From NCBI GenBank assembly GCA_027575765.1, contig JANBPT010000057.1, positions 24,149-88,148 on the forward strand: a DNA stretch of 64,000 bases. The letters are read 5' to 3'. Origin of the DNA: Tieghemiomyces parasiticus (lineage: Eukaryota > Kickxellomycota > Dimargaritomycetes > Dimargaritales > Dimargaritaceae). The position numbers and the translations under genes are program-made. The notes under the pieces were generated by a model, which was not told the DNA's origin, did not search any database, and saw only the letters and a program-made list of their open reading frames with translations. Shown in pieces: positions 43,838-55,700 of this stretch (within the stretch, counting starts at the first letter, position 1; each line of letters opens with the position of its first letter).

Positions 43838-45316
43838 CTATTGCTTGGTCAGGAATAGTTCCTTGAGGATACGGATGGTGTCATCCGGGCTTTTGACGCT
43901 GTGACCAATGATGGAGTGGTGGTTGTAAATTTCGTAGTCATTACCACCCACGTGGGTCTTGTCACCGAAGAAGTGAATGGACTTGAAGCCGTCGTTCTGG
44001 ATGTGGCGCAGACAATATGTCTTGTCCCAGCCGGAGGGGAACACATCGAACGAGATTTGGCCGCCTGGTCGAGGAGAGTGGAAGAAAGGATGGGTTGAAG
44101 CAGGATGCAAAGGTGTTTGCGATTAAAACACGTCCCTTTGTCTAGTGGTATGGTGCGAGAATTGTCCATCGGGTCGAGAGAGGTAGAGACCAGATGCTTA
44201 CCGATGGAGTAGGTCAAATCTAGGTGGGGGAACTCCTTCTTGAGAGCCGCGATGAAGTCGGGGCGGATGTTGTGCTGGAGGTCGTAGTCCTGGAATTCCA
44301 GACGCTCCTCGTAGGAGCAGTTACGGCCGATGGGGGACACATTGATCATGCCCTTGCGGAACTCCACAAAGGTACCCCTAGAAACCAAAATGAGGAAGGA
44401 AACGCACGGTGAGGCGGCATAGCATGGTTAAGGGGACCTTTAAGATGGGGGACAATGAGATCATCAAAAACGATAATCACCTGGCCCAGTCGACTGTTGT
44501 CAGTACAGCGTTGTGGGGAGAGGCAGGATACAAATGTGTTACTCACCGCTTCTTCGGGATGTCGAGGTCAGCAATGTAGCGCAGGATGAAGTTGACCAGC
44601 TTGGTATACTTTTCTTCGCCAATGTAACCGAGGAAGCTCTGTGTGATAATAAAAGAGCGAAATGCCGCGGGTAGCATGATGTCAGTTGGAGGATCAGTTT
44701 CTGCGGCATTAACCTTGAATGCTGGCTCTGGATTTAGTCCGTCAGGGTATTATGACCTAGACCGTGTCGTAGATAGGCACTCGGGAGAGATGACAGGCAT
44801 TACTAGCAGTCGACCCGAGGAGGTAACAATGGTCCAGTAGGTGTATATGTAAAGAGGGAACTTACCTGGGAGTTCAAGGGTTTGCTGAGACGGTAAGCGG
44901 TAAGGCCGTTCTCGGAGAAGGCGTAGTCAAAGTGCTGCAGTAGGTCCTTGCCGAGCTGCTCCTCCTGCTTGGCAAAGTCGGAGCCGCCAACGAACCCGAC
45001 GACGACCTCCTTGCGCACCTGCTTCAGGATGTCGAGCATCTCGGGGGTGATTTCCTAGAGAAGGGAAAACGGATGACGCAGTAGGTTTGTGGTTGATGGT
45101 CAGCGATCCGCGGCTGTCGAAACCGAACGTGGTCGGGTGACTGTCTCAAATGAAACCCCGTCATGGGCGAGCATATGCCTATATAGCGCTACCCCTATAG
45201 TTGTGATGGCCCTACTGGGCCGGGCTATCACTGCCTACCTTGCGCGCCGGAGTCAAGGTGCCGTCCACGTCGAACAGGACGAGGGTGTCAGGGTGGGTGC
45301 GGTCGGTGAAAGCCAT
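43838..45316 (-). CDS. SEC53: Phosphomannomutase, five exons
   Basis: Exons 45316-45239, 45054-44866, 44638-44547, 44377-44202 and 44064-43838 join in phase (donors GTAGGC, GTAAGT, GTGAGT, GTAAGC; all acceptors AG), giving 253 residues against 254 for yeast Sec53. It is a cytosolic HAD-superfamily enzyme converting mannose-6-phosphate to mannose-1-phosphate for GDP-mannose. Visible: the nucleophile motif [12 protein letters not shown] with D16 and D18, [28 protein letters not shown], the cap segment [26 protein letters not shown] spanning exons 3/4, [25 protein letters not shown] spanning exons 4/5, and [16 protein letters not shown] with metal and substrate contacts. The codon-exact match across every junction makes the exon model strong. 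Its product feeds the dolichol-linked sugars that need the cis-prenyltransferase at 6.9-8.0 kb. Confidence 0.97.
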
Positions 45317-46333
45317 GATGAACAGCTGAATTAGCGACGGTATTGAACGATATGGGGGTTATATGATAGGGGGCGAGAACTATAGTAGACGGGGTTAAAG
45401 ACTAGATTGGCTGAAGTAAGCTGTAGAGGTAACGGGCGGATAGACCAAAGTATCCACGCAGGCAGGACTGCACGCCGGGACCGGGGAGTACATGGCAGGG
45501 GAGAGGTCAGGTCGCTGACCTACAGGCGTTGGTGGCCAGAAGCGGGAGCTGGGTCACTGGGCCGTTTCAGTCACCACAGCGGAGTGCCAATGAGAGGGCT
45601 CTGAACTGGGGACACACGACTGATCAACCGAAGCCCCCACCCTGCTTCCCACTGCAGCCAGTTTACGCTCGCCAGTTGGCAATAAATATGCAATTGTCCC
45701 ATACGCACCTTCCTCTTCACTCCCCCGCCCAGAATAGCTAGGCTTCAGCATGTACCGCTTTGGTACCTATAACACGCTTCCAAGCCACCACCATCAGCAC
45801 CAGCACAAGCGCCCCTGCCCTGCTAACGGGGGCTATGTGGTCAACAACTGAAACCAGGACATGGCCCCTTGGGTTGCAAACGGGACCTACCGCGGAGAGG
45901 GGCATGGCAACTACCCTCGCCCACCAGGTGCGTGGCGAATGAGAGCCCAGCTCAGTACAATTGGTATTCGAAAGAAGTCGAGCCGCTTGAGCAAGGCGAG
46001 TGGCAACCATCTGCGACGTCGGTCTCTTCATGTCCGTGCGGCGACAATCAATCAAAGATCATAGGACGTAGCCAACTCCAACTAATGGCCGGTAAGGCCA
46101 TTCATTACGGCTTAAACTTATGCAAAAAAGAATTCCGCAGAAAGAAAAAATTACAAGCGGAACGCAACAGCTGAGTATGGAGCTTGCCCATCAACGTGCG
46201 TGCGGTATATATAGGATTGGTAGGGCCTGGTTTCTCGCAGAAGGTTAGACCGAGAGCCGGGGACTTCCAAGGTGGCTGGCAGCAGACCCATCAATGATAT
46301 GAAGGGAGGAATGGGATGCCCGGGGAGGGGCAA
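45317..46333. other. Intergenic, no gene seen
   Basis: About 1 kb upstream of the phosphomannomutase and downstream of the beta-barrel protein gene. A TATATATAGG-like run at 46206-46215 has no obvious gene on either strand. Open frames of 60-105 codons lack motifs. Confidence 0.45.
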
Positions 46334-47185
46334 CTATGAGGGCAATGCAACATGCAAGAGGGCGAGGAGGGAAATACAAGTGGTGGAGAGAGCGGTATAG
46401 AGGTCGACGACACACCGACCAGCTGACGAATTGCTGTCCTGGGCGCGGTCGTCCGAATTGACATTACCCGGGGCAAGGTAGCTCGGGGTTGGCTTGCCAG
46501 TGACTGCGTTCGCTGTACCGGTGGAGGTAAGCGCGGCGTCCGACCCATTTTGGGGGTTGATGTAAGGGGCGCTGGTGGGTTCAGAATTGGACACAACCGG
46601 GTTGGGCGCTGATGTGTCGGCCGCCGCTGGCGAGTGGGCAACATCTGAGGGTACGGTGCCAGCTGGTGCAGGGACCGAAACCATCGCGGCCAGGGAGGGA
46701 GAGGCAATGGCCGAGGTGACCGGATCGGTGCCATCACCGTCACCGCCGGAAGCGTTACCTTGGGCGCTAGCGTCCGACCAGATACCTGAGCAGTAGGAGG
46801 CATTCACTTCGGCCCACGACGCCTGAGCGGGGTCCGTGCTCTGACCAAACACTTCCTGATACGTCACGGTACTGACGTCGAGGCCACGCCCGCCCTTGTC
46901 TACGACGAGCACGTACGCAAACTTGGACTCGTCGGCCCCATTAACCACCTTGATACACTTGCCACAGTCTGAGCCGATATCCAAATTCTGGACAGCCGTA
47001 ATGCGGGTCAGGTCGAGCGAGGCGTAGGCCATACCGCAGGTGGGCGGGTTGTTGGCGGCGACGGGGCCGAGGTCGATATAGTTTTGCGGCGTGATGACCT
47101 GGGCGCCGCGGAGCGCGGCCAAGGCTGGGCTGTAAGAAATCAGTGCGCAGACGAGGGCGAGCCGGAGTAGACTTGATAGCGACAT
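46334..47185 (-). CDS. Secreted double-psi beta-barrel (RlpA/expansin-like) protein, probably GPI-anchored
   Basis: Single exon, 283 residues from the ATG at 47185, which starts a signal peptide (MSLSSLLRLALVCALISYSPALA). The frame is open further upstream but reads as UTR. Residues ~25-130 form a short double-psi beta-barrel domain: GPVAANNPPTCGMAYA, then DIGSDCGKCIKVV, then VVDKGGRGLDVSTVTYQEVFG, the pattern of RlpA-like and barwin/expansin-related fungal proteins. A ~130-residue Ser/Thr/Pro/Ala-rich stalk with Asn-X-Ser/Thr sites follows. The end has small residues (SNSSAG), then a hydrophobic tail (about 261-283) without charge, as in GPI attachment signals. It likely sits on the plasma membrane or wall. 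Whether it loosens polysaccharide or only binds it cannot be told; no catalytic expansin Asp/His pair is clear. Confidence 0.75.
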   Translation of the reverse strand: MSLSSLLRLALVCALISYSPALAALRGAQVITPQNYIDLGPVAANNPPTCGMAYASLDLTRITAVQNLDIGSDCGKCIKVVNGADESKFAYVLVVDKGGRGLDVSTVTYQEVFGQSTDPAQASWAEVNASYCSGIWSDASAQGNASGGDGDGTDPVTSAIASPSLAAMVSVPAPAGTVPSDVAHSPAAADTSAPNPVVSNSEPTSAPYINPQNGSDAALTSTGTANAVTGKPTPSYLAPGNVNSDDRAQDSNSSAGRCVVDLYTALSTTCISLLALLHVALPS

Positions 47186-49831
47186 GGTAAGCGTCTGGGA
47201 TGGGGAAGTAATAGGCAACATCCGGCAGTAACGGATACAGTAGCCACCGAGTGGGAACTGCATATGAATAAGGTTAGATCTAGATGCTGAGGTAGGTAAG
47301 CGGCTTGTAGGAAGGGGCGGCCTTCGGTCTTGATATACCGAGAAAAGGGATCGCCCTAGAGCCAAAGTGCAAAACAGAAGCAGTGTAGGTGGAGCGTGAA
47401 TCAATGTGAACGAGGGGGAGGTGGAAAGATGAACGATTCCTACCCCGCTGTGACGAATTGGCAGCAATCGCGTAAGTAAATGAAAAGGGGGAGGTATACG
47501 GTGGAAGTGGCTCCGCCGGGGGCGGCCAGCCCTCTCGCCTCCGCTTTTCCTTTGCCTTCCACTCACCCCCTGCGCTAGAGAACACGAAGGGACGCTGTGT
47601 GGTATGGTCAGTCAACAGGTTGACCCTAAAGGATCGTCCTACGGAGCTCGTTAAGCACATAGTCACCCAATACCCAAACCCACAATTCAGTCGGAGTATC
47701 ATATTAGGTCTACAGGGTAATCACTTCGACAGAAATTGGTAACAATAAAAAGTAGGTCATGTCGTCGACAGGAAAAATGGCGCAGGATCCATTAGCCACC
47801 CGGCTCCCCTGACTACGTAGACAGTGCATAAATTCGAATAACCTACCTTAATACTCGGATCGTCTAAAAAGGAGAGTCGGTTGGGAACTGCGTGCTGTGG
47901 GAGTACGAACAATAAGGCTAGACTAGCTTAAGTGGGAGGATCAGTAATCTTGCAAGAGAATGCCGGGTATCTTGCGTCAAACATAAGCAATCACAGAAAT
48001 GGGGTCACGGGTATGAAAAAGGGATTCGAGACTGAAGCCAGGGGTGGTGGGGTCAGAATCGGGGCTTGAAAGGTTGAGGTGAAGTATACAGGGTCAACGT
48101 CTCAGGAGAAAGTACTGACATGCGTAGCTAGGTCGCAGGCTTAGTATGCAGGAGGAGCAATCGTGTGCGCCAGGAACAGTAGTGGACGAGAAGGTATCGA
48201 AGGGCGAAGGTGGGACACTGGGACCAAGGTATTACATGAGAACGTGGCGGTACGTGCTACTGTCACCAAAAGAGTGGTGCAAGGTGGAGTAAGTGGGCAC
48301 GGCCCCGTAGTGAAGCGATCAATCGAGTCTACTCGTACTCGTGCAATGAAATGGTGCGGTGTTAGACTACCAATAGCCAGTGGACAGGGCTGCTGGTGGC
48401 CGTGTGGAATGGTAACGTGCGTTGCTCAATGAAAATACGGCTGGTCGCAGACTAGCTTTGAGCGGGGCAGTCGAGAGGTAACGAGTAATGGGATGTGGGG
48501 TAAAAGTTAAAGTATGGGGAGGTGCCTTCGGAAACCGTGCCACTGTAGTGATTGCCACAAGAGTCAGGGTCTCAACACGGTAAGTGCATCTAGATAAAGA
48601 TCAATTACAGATAGTAGAGGACTAAGGCTGAATAATTGTAATTCGGAAACGAACCGGTTGAATGGAGAACGAGTGGCCCGAAAGGTGCATGCTGGACGGT
48701 AGGGTGACGAGTGGAAGGAGGGCGGAAGATACCGCTTTTATCTTTCAGCGTAGAGCGGATGCGTACGTTGGTTGCCATACAAAGCGCAGGGGATGTACAG
48801 GAAAGAAATCACCTTTGTCGACGGCCTAATCGTTAGGTAAGACTGGGTCGCTGGTTGGTCAACAGTGGGGGCCCAAAGCTAAGTCTCTCACTTCCCTTCC
48901 TCCCGCACACGGATGCTTGCTCGTCGCGACCAATGACGCGCGAGTAAATGAGGCCATTGCTTCCACGCTGATCATGGCCCCGCACGCGTACCCGACGAGA
49001 GGTGATGAGACGACCTCCAACATTTATTACTGTAGAGATTGGAGTGAGAAGAGGGGATAACAAGTCGTGAACATACGGCAATCACTCGGCCGCTGGGCCT
49101 GGTTTCCCATGCCATCAACAGCGGTACCCCAGTGGTGTAGGAGAGATGGAGGGTATCCGATTACCGCTTGATGGACCGACGGATCCCTGCCTATGCCTTC
49201 AGGTAATCTGACATCGACGGACAAGGGTGACGGTAGTGATAACTGCTAACAGGTCCATCGGGGTACCTCCGGACCGGGGTCTACGATCTCCTCCCGGCTT
49301 GCCAGGCCACTCTGCTCCGTTGGTTATCGCCAGTGTCCACCTGTCATATCAAGCCGTCGCATGCGGTAATGGAGGGCATGGAGCTGCTCGCACTGACGGA
49401 ACTAAACGCATGGCCGTGGTCCCAATGACGCCCCTCTTGCGCGTGTAACCTTTGTATTCCATGGGCTATGTGGGAGTGCTACCGCGGCATCTTCCAGTGA
49501 GCCGCCTGCTTGGCTATGCTCACTCTCACTCCCTTTCTCTCCGCCGTTCCCACCATGGCCCTCGCTACCCCGGCGATTCCCAGCTTCACCCGCCAGTCAA
49601 AATGACATTAGACGACTGGCCAATCAGCCATGCTCAAGGCGCAGCCGGGCTGGGACTCCGACTATCCCACCGTAACGACCGGTAAATTCGGGGCGGCGGG
49701 AAAATCCGCGTCAACCCTCCTGCTCCACCATTGCCGTTGGGCTAGGGTGATTGCTGTGGGCCCCGAGTTCGATCGCTAGAGCAGGTCATCCTTTGGGGTC
49801 GCACAGGACTGGTTCACAGTTTGCTGTTGGG

Positions 49832-50030
49832 TGGGGTAAGTTCCTGGGATGGGGATGATGTGCCAGAACTTACCCCATAGGGACATGGCCACACTTATTC
49901 GCTTTGAAAAAAAATCCAGCCATGTCAGAACAAGGCAATGAGGTACTTGGGGTGATGAGCCAGCAGGCTAGGGCGTACCCTGCTGACTCATTCACTAACG
50001 ACCCTTAGAAACCCCAAGCAACTACACGTT
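49832..50030. ncRNA. Candidate structured RNA: cluster of strong inverted repeats (possibly H/ACA-like)
   Basis: Four base-paired elements follow each other. (1) 49832-49847 pairs with 49863-49877: 15 bp with one bulged base and a 15-nt loop. (2) 49882-49889 pairs with 49919-49926: 8 bp. (3) 49946-49953 pairs with 50011-50018: 8 bp closing helix. (4) Inside it, 49955-49967 pairs with 49979-49991: 13 bp with one mismatch and an 11-nt loop. If read on the plus strand, AGAACA (49927-49932) fits an H box (ANANNA) and ACA occurs at 50024-50026, six bases after helix 3, as in an H/ACA snoRNA. The pocket geometry is not perfect (the internal loop is 1 versus 19 nt), and strand is uncertain. A non-autonomous inverted-repeat element is the main alternative. 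Confidence 0.3.
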
Positions 50031-52414
50031 GTCAGCCTGCGCGCTGCTGGGATTGCCGCTTGGATACCGCCAAAGGCCTAAATTTAACCGAAAATACCAG
50101 CGTGGGGCGTACGCGAGCGCAGTTCGGAGGTTTAGCCGGGGTAGCGACCTATGCTATCTGAGACAGTAATGCCCGAGATGTAATGGCATATCCTTCCTTC
50201 CAAATCAATTTCCCACATTATTAAGTCAGCTAGCGACGGACCGCGGTGGCGGAGGCCTGAAAGTATCGTCTATGTAGTACAAGTATAGTTTACTCTACCC
50301 CCTATCAGACGACTCGATTCAGAAAACAACGTGACATTCCTTACCGCCTCTGAAACATCGGGCCAGTTGTCGAATGTTGTGTTTGATCAGTTTTCCTTCC
50401 TTGGACACGGCATCACTAATTATAGTTGTTTCATGTTTACATATGGATATGTGCCGTTCCCAGCATTGTTGACGGGTGGCGACCAGTGTTATGTTTGACC
50501 GGTACGCATGTACACGGTGCAATCTTCCGGTAGCGCTATCTGCATCACCAGTTCCAAGTAATATCTACACCCTACGGCCATCACTTCGCGCGCATTTCGA
50601 TTCGTCATCCTTGGTATCGTATTGGGCTCGATCCCTGACGTTCACTGGCAATCCGAGATCATGCCTTTTTACCAGCTTTGACCTCACCTGTAGGGCGAGG
50701 ACACCTGTCGTAAAATGCCAGAATAAAAAGCAATACGCCCTAGAGTACTGGGAATGTGCATCCTGAGCAATCAGCTTGAGGCCAGGAAATAGGTCGGAGG
50801 GTATATTTTATAACCTGGAGCTATAACATATGAAGACCCGAATCATGCCAAATAGGATGTGTCTTAGGATAGCGGGGTGTGAGGCCCGAAGGGGGGGTGA
50901 AGATAGAGTGAAGACCGAGAAAGAGTCGATCGGCGAGAAGGCCAATGCGTAAATAATATTTATCTCACACTTAGCGAGTTAACATTTTTGGGCAATTCGC
51001 TCGTTTTTGATATGAGCGTTTGTAGATAATAAGAGGCCATTTGGTGTAACTGGGAGGCCTGGTTTCAGCCGAGACCGATTCCGAAGGCGGAAGTTCGCTA
51101 CGTTCTCAACCATAAACTTGGGATTGTATCGTGAAGCAAGACCGTGTGTGATGTACGGCTATGGCCTTGGACCAGGAGGTCTCCCCTGGGTCCCTCTGTA
51201 ACATTATTAGTGTCATATGCCAGTAGAATGGACAATGCTCAATGTAGGTTAGGCTGAACCTTCTCCTCACCATAGAATACAGACTAGTGGGTAATAAAGG
51301 CAACGCTATTTCCCCACAATTACAGGAGGAAAGCTGCCAACGTGCTACCACCGCCGTTTGAGTACATTGCCCCTGATCAGATCTGCACCTGGTTGAGACT
51401 GTCCCACAACTGACACGTTTAATACACTTTCTCAACAGCAGGTCTAATAAATAGCGATCTGCCTCGCCGCACTCCCAGATCCTTACAATCCATTCAAGCC
51501 TTTTGGCTTTGATCATGTGTAGTATCTGTTCTTTGTAGTTTGACGACTACAATGGAGTCCTAGATTCCTTTATCGTCATTACTATTTTTGACTACTCAGG
51601 GAGGGAGGTTCCTGCTTGCACACCTTCTTCCCACGGGTGTCCCCGACCCTGCACTTACCGCCGGGTGACGCCCATTCCAACTCGAACAATATCAACCAAG
51701 ACTGCACTCTGGTTGAAGAACCTACGCGTCCTAAGTACTCCACATGACATACCCTCTACTGGTTATCCAGACCACTAAACTGGAAGACCGCTCGTCTGCG
51801 TCCGGAGCGCTCTCACCTGTTCATAGTAGGAGATAAGCGAATAGGTAAAGTTTGGTTTAGACTGAGCGTATGATATCCAATCGTTAGTGTCGCACTTACC
51901 ATAGATGTGGACTGTCCAACCAAGTGGTAGCGGGCAGTACTTACCGCGGTTAGATACATGCATCCCATAACGTTGAATCGATCGAAAGTTTATAGTACTG
52001 ATTTCCTCTGTAACGAAGACTTACCACGCGGAATGAAGCGTATAGATTCAATGTAACTGGATGGGAATACTCTCCTCGTGTCTAATTCGCGACATGTCAG
52101 TTCACGGAGTACTTATGCTGATCTGCATACCGCCTGATCCTACGACGTGTAAGGTATCCATCAACCTTCCAGAGCCCATCGTAGGGTGTCACTTCGTACT
52201 ATCCCCTGGCGGGTACTCCTGAACCTGTGGAATTGTACCTAGACCCCTTACCCTACCTGTTGAGGGAAGGCGTGTTGGAGCCATGGTCAGTCCATAACGG
52301 ATATTCGCGCGGCGTAAGACGTTGAGAGTAGGACCCATTAGGAGCCGGAAGAAGAGCGGCCAGAGCCAATCATGGCTCTAGATAAATATCCCATGTTTGT
52401 TTACACCAAGTAGT

Positions 52415-52432
52415 CGAAGCGCAAAACGGGAC
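52415..52432. repeat. 18-base sequence shared with 8388-8405
   Basis: CGAAGCGCAAAACGGGAC occurs here and at 8388-8405 in the same orientation, both in non-coding DNA. The match may extend three bases to the left with a one-base gap. Chance of such a pair in the window is a few percent. Confidence 0.5.
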
Positions 52433-52784
52433 CACGACCCCGATTCAAAAAAGTAAAGGTAGACCTTCCAGATGCTGAAGATTTAGATCTACTGGGTCTA
52501 GGACTTGATTCATTGCGGGCCAAGTCGTCTGTTTAGATGCGTCGTGACCAGTTTTTTTAAAGTTTAACCACCCTTTAGGCAGCCCTTCTCACTTCCGCCC
52601 GCGCTTTCAGTCGCACGGATTCTCACCACTTGACCACAATAACCTCACCTGTCCACGGACATCCCATCGTCTCGTTGTCGTCCCGGGCCAGCCCGTTTGG
52701 CTCCTAGACAGGGGCCTTCCGTCCCGCCTGACCTTTCACGCTTTCTTCACCAAGTTAATTTATTTATTTCTCAAACCGCCAGCC

Positions 52785-55700
52785 ATGCCGCAGTCCAATT
52801 TGCCCTCCTCGCCACCGTCGTCGCGGCTTCGAGCCAAACAAGTGACGTTCAGCCCGCACCGATTAGGACCACGGTCCCTGGCTTCGTCGTCGGGCCATTC
52901 CGTCTACTCCCCTTTCCCTGACCCCTCCCGATTCGCATTGCCCACTATAGCCACGGCACCCCTGGCAGACGGTGCCGACTCCACCGCCATCACGGTCAGG
53001 GGTATCCTGAAGACTCCGTCCAAGTTGCGGCAGCACGTGAGCCGGTTTGCCGGTAGTCCTAGGTTGGGCCAAGGTGCCAGGCCGGTTGTAACACGGACCT
53101 TGTCGACAAACGCCGCCTTCCAGCAGAAGTTACGACAGTCTATGACTGACACGACAAATCCCGAAGATGCGGACGCCACGGCCGACTCGGCACCGGGGCC
53201 AGAGTCGCTCGCAACCCTGTCACCCGTACCGGGGACAACCGACGATCCTTGCAACTACATCGAATGGGCCCTAGAGTTATGGCAGCACCACGCCGAACCC
53301 TCCACCCTCACCACGGGGGCCAATTCGAGGCTGCCGTCTAGCTCGTTCTCCGAGAGCTTCACGGACATGTGGCGTACCGCCCCGCCCGAATGGGACCGAA
53401 TGGACGTGGAGCAAAAAATCGAGCTTTACTCGGGCCTTTACCGCCAACTTCGACCCTCCCACCAAGCACCGCTAAGCCCCGGGGCAGGGCTCGTGGGCGC
53501 ACTAGCGGCCGTGCCGTCAGTGCCCCTGTCGGCTCGTGACGCCGCTGGCCGCGCTGCCCTCACCACCCATGCCCTGCTCTTCCTGCGGGCCTTTCTAGCC
53601 GACCTGCGGACCTCTGACAGCCAGGTCGTCACGCAATACGCCCTGCGCTGCCTCGCGGTTTGGCTCAGCATTCCCGCCTGCCTCGCGGCCGAGACCCCCG
53701 AGCGGCTCCACGCCCTCCTCCTGGAGTTGATCGACCGCTTGGATGCCAGCCAGGAAAAGGTAAGTAATGAGCATCGTTAGCTTTACTGTATCCCCCTCCA
53801 AGTTAACCGTCGGTTCCAGAACTTATATTCTATCTTGTCTATTTTGCGCAACGTCCTCCTCCGCAGACCTCTGCCACCTTAAGCTTGACCTGCCTTACCA
53901 TGGCACGCGAGCATTTAGTCGCCGAACGGGCCATATGTGCCCGTCTCATCGTGGCCGTCGCCAAGATCATACGTCTCCGACCCAAGGCAGTCGCTCTAAA
54001 AATCGAGGCCGCTACGGTAAGTATGTCCGTGGATGCATCCGACTACGGGTCCCAGCGGAAGGCTGGCTGCTACATGTCTGGTCTACTTTACCTACCATTT
54101 GGCCGCCCCTAACTCGTCCAATTCTTGCTACGGTGCCCAACTCATACCTTCTTTCCCCCTGCGCATACGTCAGTTGCTCGATACGGCCGTATCCAGCCAC
54201 GCCGAAGCGGCACAGATCACCTTTAGAGATTGGTTCCCCGTTGCGGCCGAGAATTTGTTCTCCAGCGTCCCGGCGGTACGGCTTAAGATGGAGTACACCC
54301 TCCGAGCCTTTTACCCTTACCTGGTGGGGCCAGGTCTTCCACCCGTGAACACCGGTGCTACCATCACTTCTGATCCCCACGGCCCCATTAAAGTCGTACT
54401 CAAGGTAAGCCGTTACTATTGCCATGGCAAACGGGTGACTAGCATGCCGACTTGGCCTCCTCTCGAGCCAGCCACCCCAGCGAAAGCCTCTACGAATCTG
54501 CCCATCTCATCTTTTTCTTTGCCTTTTGGACTATTCCGCTTTTTAATGACCACCCACGCAGGACTTTCTCAATGTCCACGGTCTCGATGTGGTCGAGGCC
54601 ATGAACCGCCTGTTTCAGGATGGCGAGGAGCGGTTTGCCGTGCGGGCCTGGGGTGTCATCGTATACTACCTAGGTGCCCACCTGGTTCGCAGTACCACGC
54701 TCAACCCCTTCCTTAAGACGCTGGAAAGGGGGTTTAACACCCGCCGCCCGGAAACCAAACAGGCCACCTTTAAACAGTGGCGCAGCCTCATCTACAGCCT
54801 AGCCCTCGACGGCCATTTATTTCGCGAGAAACATATTCGCCTTGTCATGGTGCCGCTCATCAACTGCTTCAGCTACGAAAAGATTGGGCCCGTGCGCGCC
54901 GTCTGCTTCCGGACCTGGACTACCCTGGTTTACACCCTGGGGCCTCAACTAGCCACCTTTTACGAAGCGGTGGTAGAGCCCATCTTGCCCCGCGCCCTAG
55001 CCGACTCGCACGATGAGGTCCGAACGCTGGCCGCTGAGGTCTTCTGCTCCCTCCTGACCTCCGAGTACTCACCGTCGGCCAGTGCCGTGGGAGATGGCAC
55101 TTGGCAGCACCAGGCGGCCATCTTAGCGTTCTTGGAGCGACCTGTCATTCGCATAGGTGCCCCGTCGTCCGACCCATCGGAATCAGCCGCCGCTGGAGAC
55201 CAGGAGGGTACTGAGCCGCCAGCCTTATCGACCCGTCCCTACGCTGCCATCATGAATCTAGATATGGAACGGGTCCGGGCCTTGGTGACCAAAATCCCTA
55301 GGCTAGACGAGGACTTCATCCGCCCGCGTCTCGGCACGTACCTGGCCCACCTCGGTGCCGCCCTCAATGCCTGGGCCGCGGGGCCTCTGGAGTCTTGTCC
55401 ACCTTGGCCCTCGCTCCTCACGTGTATAACCAACGACCAATTATTGGTGGAAGGCTTATCTAACTGGGCTACCCGATGCGTGGACACGGTGGTCACCACG
55501 GAGTCTCCACCCCCTGGCACTGTGGTATGCGAAGCCGCCCTAGGCAATACCTGGACCGCCCTACTGGACCGCATGGTGACTCTGACTGCAGCCGAGTCAT
55601 CCTCGATATCATCGTCCGGTGCCGTCCCTCTGGGTCCGACAGATGACCCGCCAAGGGATGGTATGCTTTACCGTTGCGTGGCGATATTGGCCTCCATGCT

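Larger units (their letters stand above)
47186..52784. other. Gene-poor region (5.6 kb)
   Basis: No protein gene recognised. Contents worth noting: a group of inverted repeats at 49832-50030 (listed separately), four minus-strand consensus splice-donor sequences within 51650-52025, and an 18-base sequence at 52415-52432 that recurs at 8388-8405. The final 200 bp are pyrimidine-rich RIF1 leader. Confidence 0.5.

Noticed and set aside
44130..44185. TAGTGGTATGG A-box-like sequence in phosphomannomutase intron 4
   Set aside because: The nearest B-box-like sequence is only ~27 bases away, too close for a tRNA, and no anticodon arm can form.
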